This document shows, in pieces, positions 1-9,206 of a stretch of 64,000 nt of DNA. The stretch's first letter is position 1. Each line of letters starts with the position of its first letter. The notes below the pieces were generated by a model. It searched no databases and was not told where the DNA came from. It saw only the letters and a program-made list of their open reading frames with translations. The stretch is from Chitinophaga niabensis (GTDB lineage: Bacteria; Bacteroidota; Bacteroidia; Chitinophagales; Chitinophagaceae): NCBI RefSeq assembly GCF_039545795.1, contig NZ_CP154260.1, forward strand, positions 6,701,001 to 6,765,000, in the 5' to 3' direction. The translations under genes and the position numbers were made by a program.

Positions 1-1575
1 AGCTCCTGCTACAGCACTTGCGTGGTCCCAGTTATTGATGCCGATGATAGTGTTTTTCAGCGCATTGAATTCAGGGGTGCCGGGTTGTACCCTTCCCTGA
101 TCTGCTACACCACGGGCGAGGCGCATAGCTTCTGCGAGTTCTGTTCCTGCATTGATCTCTGTTTGCAGTTTAGCCCTGAAAGCATCTCTCCAGGCATTGT
201 TGGATTTATTGGTGAGATCAAGATTATCCGTGAGTGGTTTCAGGTTATAAGAGTTGCCTGTATTTTCAAGGGAGATATATCCACGGATGAAATAATCAGC
301 GCCTTTTAATTCCAGTTTGTGATTCTGTACTACCACATCGTTCAGCTGGATCTTGTTACCGCGTTGGAAAAGGCCATCCATCTGGCCACGGCGGTAAGTG
401 TAGGAGAGTTCTGCTTTAGAACCTAATCTCCAATATAAGCCCGCATCAAATTTGATGTTTTCAACGATGGGGTTTGCGAGATCTTTTTCCCAGTAACCGG
501 TACGGCGTACATTGAAGGTTTCTGTTTTGCCATTCAGTTGTACAGCTACAGAAACGTTGTTGTTATTTTCATCGCCATATTTATTCCATGCATCGTATGC
601 AGGATTATTAGCGGCACCATTCAATGCAGGGAAGCGGGAGTTGGCTGCAGCATTCTGGTCTGTTGCTGTACTGGCACGCCAGTCAGTTCCGCGGAGGTAA
701 CTTACATTCACTTTGAATGCAAAGCGATCGCGGAAAGATTGTGCATAACGGATAGCCGTTTCAGTTAGTACACTGGGATCTGCATCAATACCATCCACAT
801 GGTTCACACCTATTTTCTGATATACGCTGAGGCCTTTATAGAGGAAAGGACTTTTAGTCTGAAGGTTGGCCATACCATTGATGGCGTTCATACCATACAA
901 AGCAGAAGCTGCGCCGGGTGTAATTTCCACGCTGGCAATATCCAGTTCTGTGGGCCCGATGGCATTACCTAATGGAACGCCTAAAGTAGCAGCCTGCATA
1001 TCCACACCATCTACCAGTTGCATGAACCGGAAGTTGTTGGGGATGTTGAAACCACGTGTATTGGGTACTTTGAAGGTGAGGCTGGAAGTGGTCATCTGCA
1101 CACCTTTCACATTTTCCAATGCATCATAGAAGCTGGGAGCGGGTGATTCTTTGATGGTGCGGATGTCCAGTTTCTCAATGGCTACTGGTGATCTGAGTGC
1201 CTGTTCTTCCACGCGGGAAGCGGTTACTACCACCTCTTTACCAAGAAGGGTTTGTGTAGCCAGGGAGATATCTAAACGGGAAGTGGTGTTTTTGACTTCA
1301 AACTCCTGGGAAGAGAAACCCAGGCTGGAGAACACCAGGGTGAATGGGAATTTCAGCCTGGTTTTAAGGGTGAAAACACCCTTACTGTCTGTTGTGGTGC
1401 CGGAAATGGTGCCTTTGATCTGGATGCTTACACCAGGAAGGGTTTCTCCGGTATTCTGGTCTTTTACCTGGCCGGTGATCTGTACGATGCTGCTTTCCTG
1501 CGCAAAAGCTGCTGCAGTGAAGAGTAAGAGGGATAATAGTAAGGTAGATCTAAGGGTATAACTACTCATTTTCAT
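1..1575 (-). CDS. TonB-dependent receptor, 5' part only
   Basis: Outer-membrane TonB-dependent receptor that runs off the left edge, so the 3' end is missing; 525 codons are visible. The start is ATG at 1575 (a second ATG in frame at 1569). Residues 1-25 are a Sec signal peptide ending AFAQ. Residues ~30-110 form a carboxypeptidase-like regulatory domain (ITGQV, GETLPGVSI). The plug domain follows, with ALENVKGVQ and NTRGFN motifs, and then the first barrel strands. The protein has only one plug and no clear SusC signature, and no SusD partner is visible, so a siderophore, cofactor or oligomer substrate is as likely as glycan. The substrate cannot be told from the sequence. Confidence 0.88.
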   Translation of the reverse strand, partial: MKMSSYTLRSTLLLSLLLFTAAAFAQESSIVQITGQVKDQNTGETLPGVSIQIKGTISGTTTDSKGVFTLKTRLKFPFTLVFSSLGFSSQEFEVKNTTSRLDISLATQTLLGKEVVVTASRVEEQALRSPVAIEKLDIRTIKESPAPSFYDALENVKGVQMTTSSLTFKVPNTRGFNIPNNFRFMQLVDGVDMQAATLGVPLGNAIGPTELDIASVEITPGAASALYGMNAINGMANLQTKSPFLYKGLSVYQKIGVNHVDGIDADPSVLTETAIRYAQSFRDRFAFKVNVSYLRGTDWRASTATDQNAAANSRFPALNGAANNPAYDAWNKYGDENNNNVSVAVQLNGKTETFNVRRTGYWEKDLANPIVENIKFDAGLYWRLGSKAELSYTYRRGQMDGLFQRGNKIQLNDVVVQNHKLELKGADYFIRGYISLENTGNSYNLKPLTDNLDLTNKSNNAWRDAFRAKLQTEINAGTELAEAMRLARGVADQGRVQPGTPEFNALKNTIIGINNWDHASAVAGA

Positions 1576-1932
1576 GAAACTTATATTGATGATATTATAT
1601 ACAATAATACTATTAGTCTATAGAATTAGTGGACAAATGTAAAATGAGAATACGAAATTTGCAAGTTTTTCTATACAAGATGTTAAAACGTAGATTGGTG
1701 GCTTGTTTTGCGGTGCGGGATTTTAGCAGCGGAGGTGCTTGATAAGCTGAATAGCGAGTTAAAGATGCAGGGAGTGACACAACGGCGGCTGAAGAAAGAA
1801 CAAATGACGGCTACCAAATGATCCTTTCAAAAATCAGGGGCGGAAAACCGTCAGCAGAAACAGGCAGTGTAAAAGGGGAACTGTTGCTAAATAAGGAAAT
1901 GAAAGCCTTTGATAAGAAATACCCGATACCAC
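1576..1932. other. Intergenic stretch without a recognisable gene
   Basis: Apart from the receptor promoter, this stretch of about 360 bp holds nothing I can name. A short open frame around 1690-1820 on the plus strand has no convincing start and no recognisable product. It may be a degraded remnant. Confidence 0.5.
1634..1664 (-). promoter_or_regulatory. Predicted promoter of the TonB receptor
   Basis: On the minus strand the -7 element TACATTTG lies at 1641-1634 and a TTG (-33-like) at 1664-1662, with about 20 bp between them. This matches the Bacteroidota consensus TTTG/TAnnTTTG and leaves a leader of about 55 nt before the ATG at 1575. Confidence 0.5.
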
Positions 1933-1958
1933 AAAAAAAGGCGCTCGTTAAAGCGCCT
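1933..1958 (-). terminator. Rho-independent terminator of lspA
   Basis: Read on the minus strand, AGGCGCT pairs with AGCGCC(T) around a 6-nt loop and is followed by seven T. It lies just downstream of the lspA stop. Confidence 0.8.
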
Positions 1959-1968
1959 CTCTGTATAA

Positions 1969-2637
1969 TTACATTACCTGTTGCCGATCGTCTACTACGG
2001 CGCCGGTTTCAATGGAAGGCGCGGTGTCATCTGCTTTTTTATGCAGGAATCTTTTCTGGAAGAGCAGGATGGTGATCACTCCTACGGAGATGGCAGCATC
2101 TGCTATATTAAATACCGGGCGGAAAAAGATGAAATGTTCACCCCCCCAGAAGGGTACCCATTTAGGGAAAGTACCGTCAAAAATGGGGAAATAGAGCATA
2201 TCTACCACATTACCATGGAGGAAAGTGCCATAACCACCACCGGCAGGCAGGAATTGAGCTAATTCGTAACGGGTACTTTCTGAAAATATCAGGCCGTAGA
2301 ACATACTATCTATCAGGTTTCCGGCAGCTCCGGCGAGGATCAGCGCACCACAGATCAGCAGACCTTTGTGATATTGCTCTTTCACCAATTTTTTCATGTA
2401 GATGAAACCCAGTACCACAGCTACCAGGCGGAAGAGGGTAAGCGCAATTTTGCCAAATTCTCCACCAAACTTCAGGCCATAGGCCATTCCTTCATTTTCG
2501 ATGAAATGAATGTAGAAAAAATTGGGTATAACAGCGAATTGCTCCGCAATGGTCATATTGGTTTTGATCCAAAACTTCAACACCTGGTCTACCAGAAGGA
2601 TCAGTACTACGATAAAGACAACGTGACGGTATTTCAA
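1969..2637 (-). CDS. lspA: Lipoprotein signal peptidase (signal peptidase II)
   Basis: Inner-membrane aspartyl peptidase that cleaves prolipoprotein signal peptides after diacylglyceryl transfer. Four hydrophobic segments are visible, with the family motifs DQVLKFW, GAAGNLIDS, GNVVDMLYF (first catalytic Asp) and FNIADAAIS (second catalytic Asp). It is longer than the enterobacterial enzyme because of the loop insertion common in Bacteroidota. There is no ATG in frame near the 5' end. A TTG at 2655 is possible, but it sits inside a -7 element (2653-2660), so the TTG at 2637, just before the first membrane segment, is preferred. The many lipoproteins in this window are its substrates. Confidence 0.93.
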   Translation of the reverse strand: MKYRHVVFIVVLILLVDQVLKFWIKTNMTIAEQFAVIPNFFYIHFIENEGMAYGLKFGGEFGKIALTLFRLVAVVLGFIYMKKLVKEQYHKGLLICGALILAGAAGNLIDSMFYGLIFSESTRYELAQFLPAGGGYGTFLHGNVVDMLYFPIFDGTFPKWVPFWGGEHFIFFRPVFNIADAAISVGVITILLFQKRFLHKKADDTAPSIETGAVVDDRQQVM

Positions 2638-2652
2638 AATTTTTCGTTTTCT

Positions 2653-2660
2653 CAAAAATA
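2653..2660 (-). promoter_or_regulatory. -7 element of lspA
   Basis: TATTTTTG on the minus strand, a perfect match to TAnnTTTG. It overlaps the upstream TTG codon at 2655, which argues that translation starts further down, at 2637. Confidence 0.5.
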
Positions 2661-2703
2661 ATGTATTATTTGAAAGATGATAACAGTAACATGTTATGAT
2701 TTT

Positions 2704-5193
2704 TTATTCCTGGAAATACACTCTTTTCACCCTTTGTGAAATTCCGGTAAGTATTTCGTAAGGAATAGTATCAGCCCATTTGGCCAATTGCTGTACGGTG
2801 AGTTCTTCACCAAACACGATCACTTCATCACCTTCCTGAACATCAGCGATATGTGTAACATCCAGCATTAACATATCCATGGCCACCACGCCAATAACAG
2901 GGGCTAACTTTGTGCGGATCATCATTTTACCGTTTCCGTTACCCAGCTTCCTGTCGTACCCATCTGCATAGCCTATACGAACGGTGGCGATCAGGGAAGG
3001 AACTTTTGCTTTCCATTTTCCGCCATATCCCACAGTATCCCCTGCCGGTATACGTTTGAGCTGTGCCACGGTGGTTTTGAGGGTGCTGACATTCCGCAGT
3101 TTATCCTGGAAAGCTGTGCTATCTACACCATACATGCCAATACCCAGCCTCACCATATCCAGCTGCAGATCCGGGTGGCGATGGATAGCCGCGCTGTTGG
3201 CAATATGGCGGATCACGGCATAGCCCAGCTGCTGCTGCAATAATGCGCTCATTTGCGTGAAAAGCTGTGCCTGCTTACGCGTAAAGGCATCCATGGCAGG
3301 GTCTTCACTTCCTGCAAGGTGACTGAAAATGGATTGTACTTTGAATAAGCCGTCTTCCTTCAACCGGATGGCCAGCTGATCCAGGTCTGCCTGTTCAAAT
3401 CCAAGGCGGTGCATGCCTGTATCCAGTTTAATGTGTACCGGATAATCTGTTTTATTCGCATACCGAACTACTTCCTCAAATTGTTCGAGGATGTGCATGG
3501 AATATAATTCAGGTTCCAGGTTCCATTGCAGGATAGCATCAAAAGTGCTGGGCTCCGGATTCATTACCATAATAGGCAGGGTAATTCCTGCCCGGCGGAG
3601 TTCCACACCTTCGTCTGCATACGCCACTGCGAGGTAATCTACGCCGTGGAACTGCAGCAGGCTTGCAATCTCAAAACTTCCGCTGCCATAGGAGAATGCT
3701 TTTACCATAGCCATTAACTTAATACCGGGTTTTAATAAAGCCTGGTATTGTTTCACGTTATGGGCAATAGCACTCAGATTTATTTCGAGGATGGTTTGAT
3801 GTGCTTTTTGTTCCAGTAATTTACCGATGCGCTCAAACTTGAACACCCGTGCGCCTTTCACGAGAATGGATTCATTCTGGAAATCTGCAGGGTTCACTTC
3901 TTTCAGGAAATCTTCCGTGGTAGGATAGAAGTTGCTCTTTATTTTAGAGAAGCTTTGTTTTTCCCGGGAAATATTTTTGCCAATGCCGATCAGTTTCTGA
4001 ATGCCTTTCTTTTCCAGCATGCCGGCTACTTCCTCATACAGGGAGCCTTCGCTTTTTCCGCTTTGCAAAATATCACTGAGGATCACGGTGCGTTGCGGAT
4101 GCTGACGTTGCTGTTGCAGGAATTCGAGGGCAATGGCCAGGGAGCCAAGGTCAGAATTGTAACTGTCGTTAATGATGGTGCTGTTGTTGATGCCCTGTTT
4201 CATTTCCAGGCGCATAGCAATATTGCCCAGGAGGTTCATGCGTTCCTGGATCACTGCCTGTGATTTACCCAGGTAGAGCATGAGTGCCCAGCAATGAATG
4301 GCATTTTCAATAGAGCCTTCATCTACAAAAGGGATGCGGATGAAGAGTGGCTCCTGTTTGTACAATGCATCTATGCGGGTATGATTATCATTTTTGTCGA
4401 CACCAATGATCCGGAGATCTGCATCTGTTTTGCGGCTCCAGGTAAGGAGCTGCAGATCATTATCAATTTCCCTTTTCCCAACGAGGTTATGGAAATTGTT
4501 CACGCATTCATTCAGGGCCAGGTAATCTTTGCAGTAAATGAGCACATCACTCTTCATAAAGAGGATGAGTTTTTCATTCACCTTTTGCCGGATGTTGAGG
4601 AAGCCTTCATTATGTGCTTCGCCGATATTGGTGAAAATACCAATGGTGGGACGGATGATCTTTTCGAGGTTCACCATTTCACCGGGTTGGGAAATGCCTG
4701 CTTCAAAAATGGCCATCTGGTTCTCCGGTTTCATTTGCCACACGGAGAGTGGTACGCCGATCTGCGAGTTATAACTTTTAGGGCTGCGTACGATGTTATA
4801 ATCTTTTTCCAGTAACTGGAACAGCCATTCTTTTACGATGGTTTTACCGTTACTGCCTGTGATACCTATTACCGGTATCTGGAATTGATGGCGGTGATAA
4901 GCTACCAACGTATGCAGTGCCTGGAGAGAATTCTTCACCAGGATGATGTTGGCTTTTGGAAATTGGGCAGTGGACATAGGTTCACTGACCACGAAATTAC
5001 TGACACCTTTCTGGTACATTTCTTCTATGTACTGATGGGCATTTCGTCTTTCGCTAACAAGGGGGATGAACAATGAGGTTTCTGGAATAAGCAATTTGCG
5101 ACTGTCCAGCAAAATTTGTTCTATCTCCGCATTCCCGGTCTGTTGCAGCAATTCCCCCTTAAGGATCTTGCTGATACTTTCTGCTGTATACAA
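2704..5193 (-). CDS. murF-alr: Bifunctional MurF ligase / alanine racemase fusion
   Basis: An 829-residue fusion typical of Bacteroidota. Residues 1-~455 are MurF-like (UDP-MurNAc-tripeptide:D-Ala-D-Ala ligase) with the P-loop GSNGKT. Residues ~460-829 are a PLP-dependent alanine racemase with the PLP lysine in MVKAFSYG, the catalytic tyrosine in VGYGGKW and the GYADGYDR motif. It joins D-Ala supply with its use in cell-wall synthesis in the cytoplasm. The start is TTG at 5193; no ATG lies in frame upstream. In the MurF half, the Lys that is normally carbamylated (AKGEL in the stand-alone MurF at 11054-12331) seems replaced (KVNEKL). With a second intact MurF nearby, the MurF half may not be the main ligase. 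Confidence 0.93.
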   Translation of the reverse strand: MYTAESISKILKGELLQQTGNAEIEQILLDSRKLLIPETSLFIPLVSERRNAHQYIEEMYQKGVSNFVVSEPMSTAQFPKANIILVKNSLQALHTLVAYHRHQFQIPVIGITGSNGKTIVKEWLFQLLEKDYNIVRSPKSYNSQIGVPLSVWQMKPENQMAIFEAGISQPGEMVNLEKIIRPTIGIFTNIGEAHNEGFLNIRQKVNEKLILFMKSDVLIYCKDYLALNECVNNFHNLVGKREIDNDLQLLTWSRKTDADLRIIGVDKNDNHTRIDALYKQEPLFIRIPFVDEGSIENAIHCWALMLYLGKSQAVIQERMNLLGNIAMRLEMKQGINNSTIINDSYNSDLGSLAIALEFLQQQRQHPQRTVILSDILQSGKSEGSLYEEVAGMLEKKGIQKLIGIGKNISREKQSFSKIKSNFYPTTEDFLKEVNPADFQNESILVKGARVFKFERIGKLLEQKAHQTILEINLSAIAHNVKQYQALLKPGIKLMAMVKAFSYGSGSFEIASLLQFHGVDYLAVAYADEGVELRRAGITLPIMVMNPEPSTFDAILQWNLEPELYSMHILEQFEEVVRYANKTDYPVHIKLDTGMHRLGFEQADLDQLAIRLKEDGLFKVQSIFSHLAGSEDPAMDAFTRKQAQLFTQMSALLQQQLGYAVIRHIANSAAIHRHPDLQLDMVRLGIGMYGVDSTAFQDKLRNVSTLKTTVAQLKRIPAGDTVGYGGKWKAKVPSLIATVRIGYADGYDRKLGNGNGKMMIRTKLAPVIGVVAMDMLMLDVTHIADVQEGDEVIVFGEELTVQQLAKWADTIPYEILTGISQRVKRVYFQE

Positions 5194-5210
5194 CTTTATA
5201 TGGTTTTTTA

Positions 5211-5253
5211 TATAAAAGGAAAGCGTTCAGGGACTCTACTCCTGAACGCTTTC
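5211..5253 (-). terminator. Terminator downstream of terC
   Basis: A perfect 13-bp stem, GAAAGCGTTCAGG (5219-5231) with its complement (5241-5253), and a 9-nt loop. Read on the minus strand it is followed by a T-rich stretch. It separates terC from murF-alr. Confidence 0.75.
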
Positions 5254-5260
5254 GGATCAA

Positions 5261-6211
5261 CTATTTTTCGAACTCGCCCTCAGGCTTAACAGGTAATTTT
5301 TTGTCGTTGTAAATAGAGTAGATGATGGAACCTGTCAGGCAGGCTATGATCACTACCAACGATACCCATACGGGCAATTTGAAATGCCAGATCTCTGCGA
5401 GCATCTTTAAACCGATGAACACCAGTACGATGGCGATACCTTGTTGCAGGTAATCGAACTTATCCACTGCACCACGCAGCAGGAAGAACAATGAGCGTAA
5501 ACCCAGTACGGCAAAGATGTTGGAAGTATACACCACCAGTGGTTCTTTTGAGATCGCAAAAACCGCGGGGATGGAATCCAGTGCAAAGATGATATCTGTT
5601 ACGGCCAGCATTACTACCACTACTGAAAGTGTGGTGAGGTATACTTTGCCGCTATGTTTAATGGTGAATCTGCCATTCGGTTCCTGGTGAGAGATACGCA
5701 TGTACTTCTGCATGAAGCGGTAGGCAAAGTTTTCTTCCGGTTTGAATTCTTCGTGTTGGTCTACGATGAACATTTTAACACCTGTGTAGATCAGGATGGC
5801 ACCGAATACATAGAGTATCCAGCCGAACTGTGCGATCAGGGCCACACCTACGGTAATAAAGATGGCGCGGAAAACAATGGCCATGAGGATACCGATCAGC
5901 AGTACCCGGGCATAACTTGTTTCCTTGATCTTGAAGAAACCGAAAATGAGGATGAACACAAAGATGTTGTCGATAGACAACGACCATTCCATTAAGTAGG
6001 CGCTGAGATATTCAACCGCTAAGCGGCTGCCATCTTCATACCATATAAATGCGAAGAAGCCAAGTGACAGGGCAACCCAGAATGAAGTTTGGATTAATGC
6101 CTTTTTAATGGAGATTATTTCTCCTTTTTTACTCAGCAATCCAAGGTCGAAAATAAGGGCCAAGACGATAACAATACCAAAAACGATGTACGTCCATTGT
6201 TGCGATGTCAT
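5261..6211 (-). CDS. TerC/Alx-family integral membrane protein
   Basis: A 316-residue membrane protein with seven to nine predicted helices and the two acidic family motifs, SIDNIFVFILIF and ALDSIPAVFAI. TerC/Alx proteins are linked to manganese export and to tellurite or alkaline stress. The start is taken at ATG 6211 (MTSQQW). Upstream starts would add about 39 non-conserved residues and overlap gldG. It follows gldFG on the same strand, with its own terminator. Confidence 0.9.
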   Translation of the reverse strand: MTSQQWTYIVFGIVIVLALIFDLGLLSKKGEIISIKKALIQTSFWVALSLGFFAFIWYEDGSRLAVEYLSAYLMEWSLSIDNIFVFILIFGFFKIKETSYARVLLIGILMAIVFRAIFITVGVALIAQFGWILYVFGAILIYTGVKMFIVDQHEEFKPEENFAYRFMQKYMRISHQEPNGRFTIKHSGKVYLTTLSVVVVMLAVTDIIFALDSIPAVFAISKEPLVVYTSNIFAVLGLRSLFFLLRGAVDKFDYLQQGIAIVLVFIGLKMLAEIWHFKLPVWVSLVVIIACLTGSIIYSIYNDKKLPVKPEGEFEK

Positions 6212-6281
6212 GAAAGGAGGAAAATTTATTGAACTGCAAAGATAATATATTATAACGTCCTTTTCCGGGGAAAACGGGTGT

Positions 6282-7997
6282 TTATGCTGCGTAACGGCGT
6301 TGGCGGATGAATTGGAACACCATAGCAAAGAGCAATATAGCCCCTATGGGCACTATAAAGGCAATCAGTTGCCATTTGGTCCTGTCCTTTTTAATCTTCT
6401 CCGTATCCAACAACCGGAGCGTCAGTTCTTTATTCCGGGTATCCATAATGGGTGTTTTGCTGGTGAGGTACTCCATACTGTTGAGGAAAAACTCTTTATT
6501 GGCAAACACATATTGCGGATTAAACTCATTAACACCCATCTGCATGGGACCATTCTTCTGGGAGAAAGCATTGAAAATAACATCTGCATCACTCACTACG
6601 ATCATCCGGTTAACAGTATCGGCTATTCCTTTGAAAGGCACGCCGGATAAGCCTCGTATCGCTTGTTGTTCTCCAATGCTCAAACGGTGATTGAAAAGAG
6701 AGGGGAAACGGCCTTCCAGCAGAACGGCTGTAGGGATGTTCCGCATGCGGTATTCCCTTGGATTGGGCTGCTGCTGTACACTTTCGAGGCTGATCTCTAC
6801 CGGTGCGTTCACTGTTTTGCTGTGTGCAGAAGAAGTCAGCAGTACGGTTTTTTTGATGTTCTCGTCTTTAATAAGATCTATTGAGTTCGCAAAACGGCTC
6901 ATCACCAGGTCGAGGTTTTTGACGATGGGATGTGCGTTAGTGGAAGCCAGCAGCGGAAAATACGGGAAGGGAATGGGCTGGATCTGTGGTTTGTCACCAA
7001 TATTACCAACAACCAGCGGAATCATGTCGCTCTGCAGATCCATTACCAGGTCCAGGTTTACACGTACACCGTATTTGAAGAGAAGGTCTTCCAGCTTCAG
7101 GTCACGGGGTAAAGCCATAAAACTTCTGCCCCTTAAACTATCTGTGGCAGCAGTAAGGTTATCGAGGAACCAGATCACTTTGCCGCCGTTCATAACATAC
7201 TGGTCTATTTTCAGTTTATCCTGATCTGTAAAACTTTCCAGGGGGCGGGCAAAAAGGATGGCGGCAAATTCCCGGGTGATAAAGGGAGTAGTTTTCAGGT
7301 TGATGGTATCTACCTGGTAGATCTCGTGGAGGGTTTTGAGAGCATCGTACACATTACTGCCTTCCGGTTCTCCATGCCCCAGCATATAGCCTACCAGCGG
7401 GCGTTCCGGCTGTTGCAACTGGTAAATGGCATGTGCGAATTTATATTCCAGTAATGCTTCAGAGCTATTGAGCGCCTGCATGGGATCCAGGCCGCCCTGG
7501 CTTTTGAGCAGGTTGATGCCATTTTCCTGGCCTTTATAAGTTAACAGTGCTCCGGGAAAAATAAGCCGCTCTGCATAAGCATCCTTGCTATCTTCCTGTA
7601 CCTGTAAATTGAAAGGGAGTATGCCTTTGGACATCAATGTATCCTGGTAACGCATGCGCATAGAGTCCGGCAGTTCCGTTCCGGGGTTCACGAAAGAAAA
7701 GCGGATATTATTACCACCGTACTGCTGAAATTCCTCCAGCAATTCGCGGGTAGCATCTGCCAGCTGGCGAAAACCGGCGGGATAATTTCCTTTGAGATAT
7801 ACTTCTATGGTAACCGGTGCATCCAGGTTTTTCAGCAGTGCGCGGGTGGAAGGGGCAAGGGTGTAACGTTTTTCAGCTGTAAGGTCCCAGCGGCCATGAA
7901 AATAAGAAGCCGCAATATTCACTGCTATCAGTAATGCCACGATACCCAGGGTACGTTGCAGGTATTTCTTTCGTTTATCCGTTCTTGTTGCTTCCAT
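6282..7997 (-). CDS. gldG: Gliding-motility ABC transporter substrate-binding-like protein GldG
   Basis: A 571-residue protein with an N-terminal membrane anchor (near LGIVALLIAVNIAASYF), a large periplasmic ABC-type domain (DUF4350/GldG-like) and a C-terminal membrane helix (IAFIVPIGAILLFAMVF) ending in RQRRYAA. In Flavobacterium johnsoniae GldG acts with GldF and the ATPase GldA and is needed for gliding. Start at ATG 7997, 2 bp after the gldF stop, so the two genes are translationally coupled. An alternative start at 8012 would overlap gldF. No gldA is seen in this window. Confidence 0.92.
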   Translation of the reverse strand: MEATRTDKRKKYLQRTLGIVALLIAVNIAASYFHGRWDLTAEKRYTLAPSTRALLKNLDAPVTIEVYLKGNYPAGFRQLADATRELLEEFQQYGGNNIRFSFVNPGTELPDSMRMRYQDTLMSKGILPFNLQVQEDSKDAYAERLIFPGALLTYKGQENGINLLKSQGGLDPMQALNSSEALLEYKFAHAIYQLQQPERPLVGYMLGHGEPEGSNVYDALKTLHEIYQVDTINLKTTPFITREFAAILFARPLESFTDQDKLKIDQYVMNGGKVIWFLDNLTAATDSLRGRSFMALPRDLKLEDLLFKYGVRVNLDLVMDLQSDMIPLVVGNIGDKPQIQPIPFPYFPLLASTNAHPIVKNLDLVMSRFANSIDLIKDENIKKTVLLTSSAHSKTVNAPVEISLESVQQQPNPREYRMRNIPTAVLLEGRFPSLFNHRLSIGEQQAIRGLSGVPFKGIADTVNRMIVVSDADVIFNAFSQKNGPMQMGVNEFNPQYVFANKEFFLNSMEYLTSKTPIMDTRNKELTLRLLDTEKIKKDRTKWQLIAFIVPIGAILLFAMVFQFIRQRRYAA

Positions 7998-7999
7998 AA

Positions 8000-8737
8000 T
8001 TATCCCTGCCATATTTTGCGTTCCAGCGAAATTTTAGTCAGATAGAGCATCAGCCCCGTTACGCTTAAGAAGTAAATGATGTCTCTGCTATCTATTACCC
8101 CACGGCTGATGGAGTTATAATGATAGCGGATACCGGCCATTTGCAGATAATAATCTGCTCCGCCGCTGAAGACGGGTACTTTGCTTAACGCGTCAAAACC
8201 ATTATAGAATATATAACAGGTGAAAATAGCTACAAGGAAAGCGATCACGGCATTGCTGGTAATGGAGGACGCCCAGATGCCGATGGCAGTAAAAGTGCTG
8301 CCGAGCAGGAACAGCCCTATGTAAGAACCGATAATGCTGCCATTATCCAAACCGGTATTGGAAACGGAAAGTTGCGCCATGGCTACATAGTAAACCAGGG
8401 TGGGCAATAATGCAATGAGTACGATCAGCACGGCGGCCCAGAATTTACCCCAAACGATCTGCCACCAGGTAATGGGTTTGGTGCTGAGCAGTTCCATGGT
8501 GCCGGTTTTGAACTCGTCCGCCAGGCTCCGCATGGTAATAGCGGGTATCAGCAAGAGGAATATCATGGGGGCCAGCTCAAAAAGGCCGTCCAGATTGGCA
8601 TAACCGGCATCCAGCAAACTGGTTTCCGGGAATACGAAGAGGAAGAGGCCATTGGCGAGCAGGAACAGGATAACGGCCAGGTAGCCGGTGATACTGCTGA
8701 AAAACTGATGTATCTCTTTTTTAAATATTGCTAACAT
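8000..8737 (-). CDS. gldF: Gliding-motility ABC transporter permease GldF
   Basis: A 245-residue ABC-2-type permease with about six membrane helices, beginning MLAIFKKEIHQFFSS and containing MRSLADEFKTGTMELLSTKPI, the signature of the GldF/NosY-like permeases. It is the membrane partner of GldG, encoded directly downstream. It probably starts the gldFG operon. Confidence 0.92.
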   Translation of the reverse strand: MLAIFKKEIHQFFSSITGYLAVILFLLANGLFLFVFPETSLLDAGYANLDGLFELAPMIFLLLIPAITMRSLADEFKTGTMELLSTKPITWWQIVWGKFWAAVLIVLIALLPTLVYYVAMAQLSVSNTGLDNGSIIGSYIGLFLLGSTFTAIGIWASSITSNAVIAFLVAIFTCYIFYNGFDALSKVPVFSGGADYYLQMAGIRYHYNSISRGVIDSRDIIYFLSVTGLMLYLTKISLERKIWQG

Positions 8738-8810
8738 AAGGCGGTCAATGCAGCAAATATAATGGCCGTCAGGGAGAAAATTATGTTAAAGAAAAAATAT
8801 ATTCAATGGA

Positions 8811-8841
8811 AAAGCCGCCCGGAAAGTATCCAGGCGGCTTT
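8811..8841 (-). terminator. Terminator of the iscS-iscA operon
   Basis: The stem AAAGCCGCC pairs with GGCGGCTTT around an ~12-nt loop. It lies between the iscA stop and gldF, both on the minus strand, and is followed on that strand by TTTT. Confidence 0.7.
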
Positions 8842-8868
8842 ATTTAAATAAAATGTATGCTACAAAAA

Positions 8869-9195
8869 CTATACTGCGAAGCTCTCTCCGCATCCACAGG
8901 TGCGGCTGGCGTTAGGGTTATTGAAATAAAACCCTTTACCATTGAGGCCATCAGAGAATTCCAGGGTGGTGTTGCAGAGGTACAGGAAGCTTTTCAGGTC
9001 TGTTACCACTTTAATGCCTTTATCTTCAAAAACCTGGTCTTTAGGCTTGGTTTCACTATCGAAATCCAGTTTATAGCTAAGGCCGGAGCAACCTCCGCCT
9101 ACTACGGAAACACGCAGGAAGGAATCTGATGCCAGTGTACCTTCTGCCCTGAGCGCTTCTACTTTTTCCTTTGCTTTATCGCTTATGAAAATCAT
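8869..9195 (-). CDS. iscA: A-type Fe-S cluster carrier (IscA/ErpA/SufA family)
   Basis: A 108-residue A-type iron-sulfur carrier. The three conserved cysteines are present: Cys36 in GGGCSG, and Cys100 and Cys102 in CGCGESF. It accepts clusters from the scaffold and passes them to apo-proteins in the cytoplasm. The gene is 11 bp downstream of the cysteine desulfurase on the same strand, clearly in one operon. No IscU or SUF scaffold gene is present here. Confidence 0.92.
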   Translation of the reverse strand: MIFISDKAKEKVEALRAEGTLASDSFLRVSVVGGGCSGLSYKLDFDSETKPKDQVFEDKGIKVVTDLKSFLYLCNTTLEFSDGLNGKGFYFNNPNASRTCGCGESFAV

Positions 9196-9206
9196 GTCTT
9201 CTCCAT

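Noticed and set aside
1690..1820. Short open frame in the intergenic region
   Set aside because: No convincing start, no ribosome site and no recognised product; too short to support.
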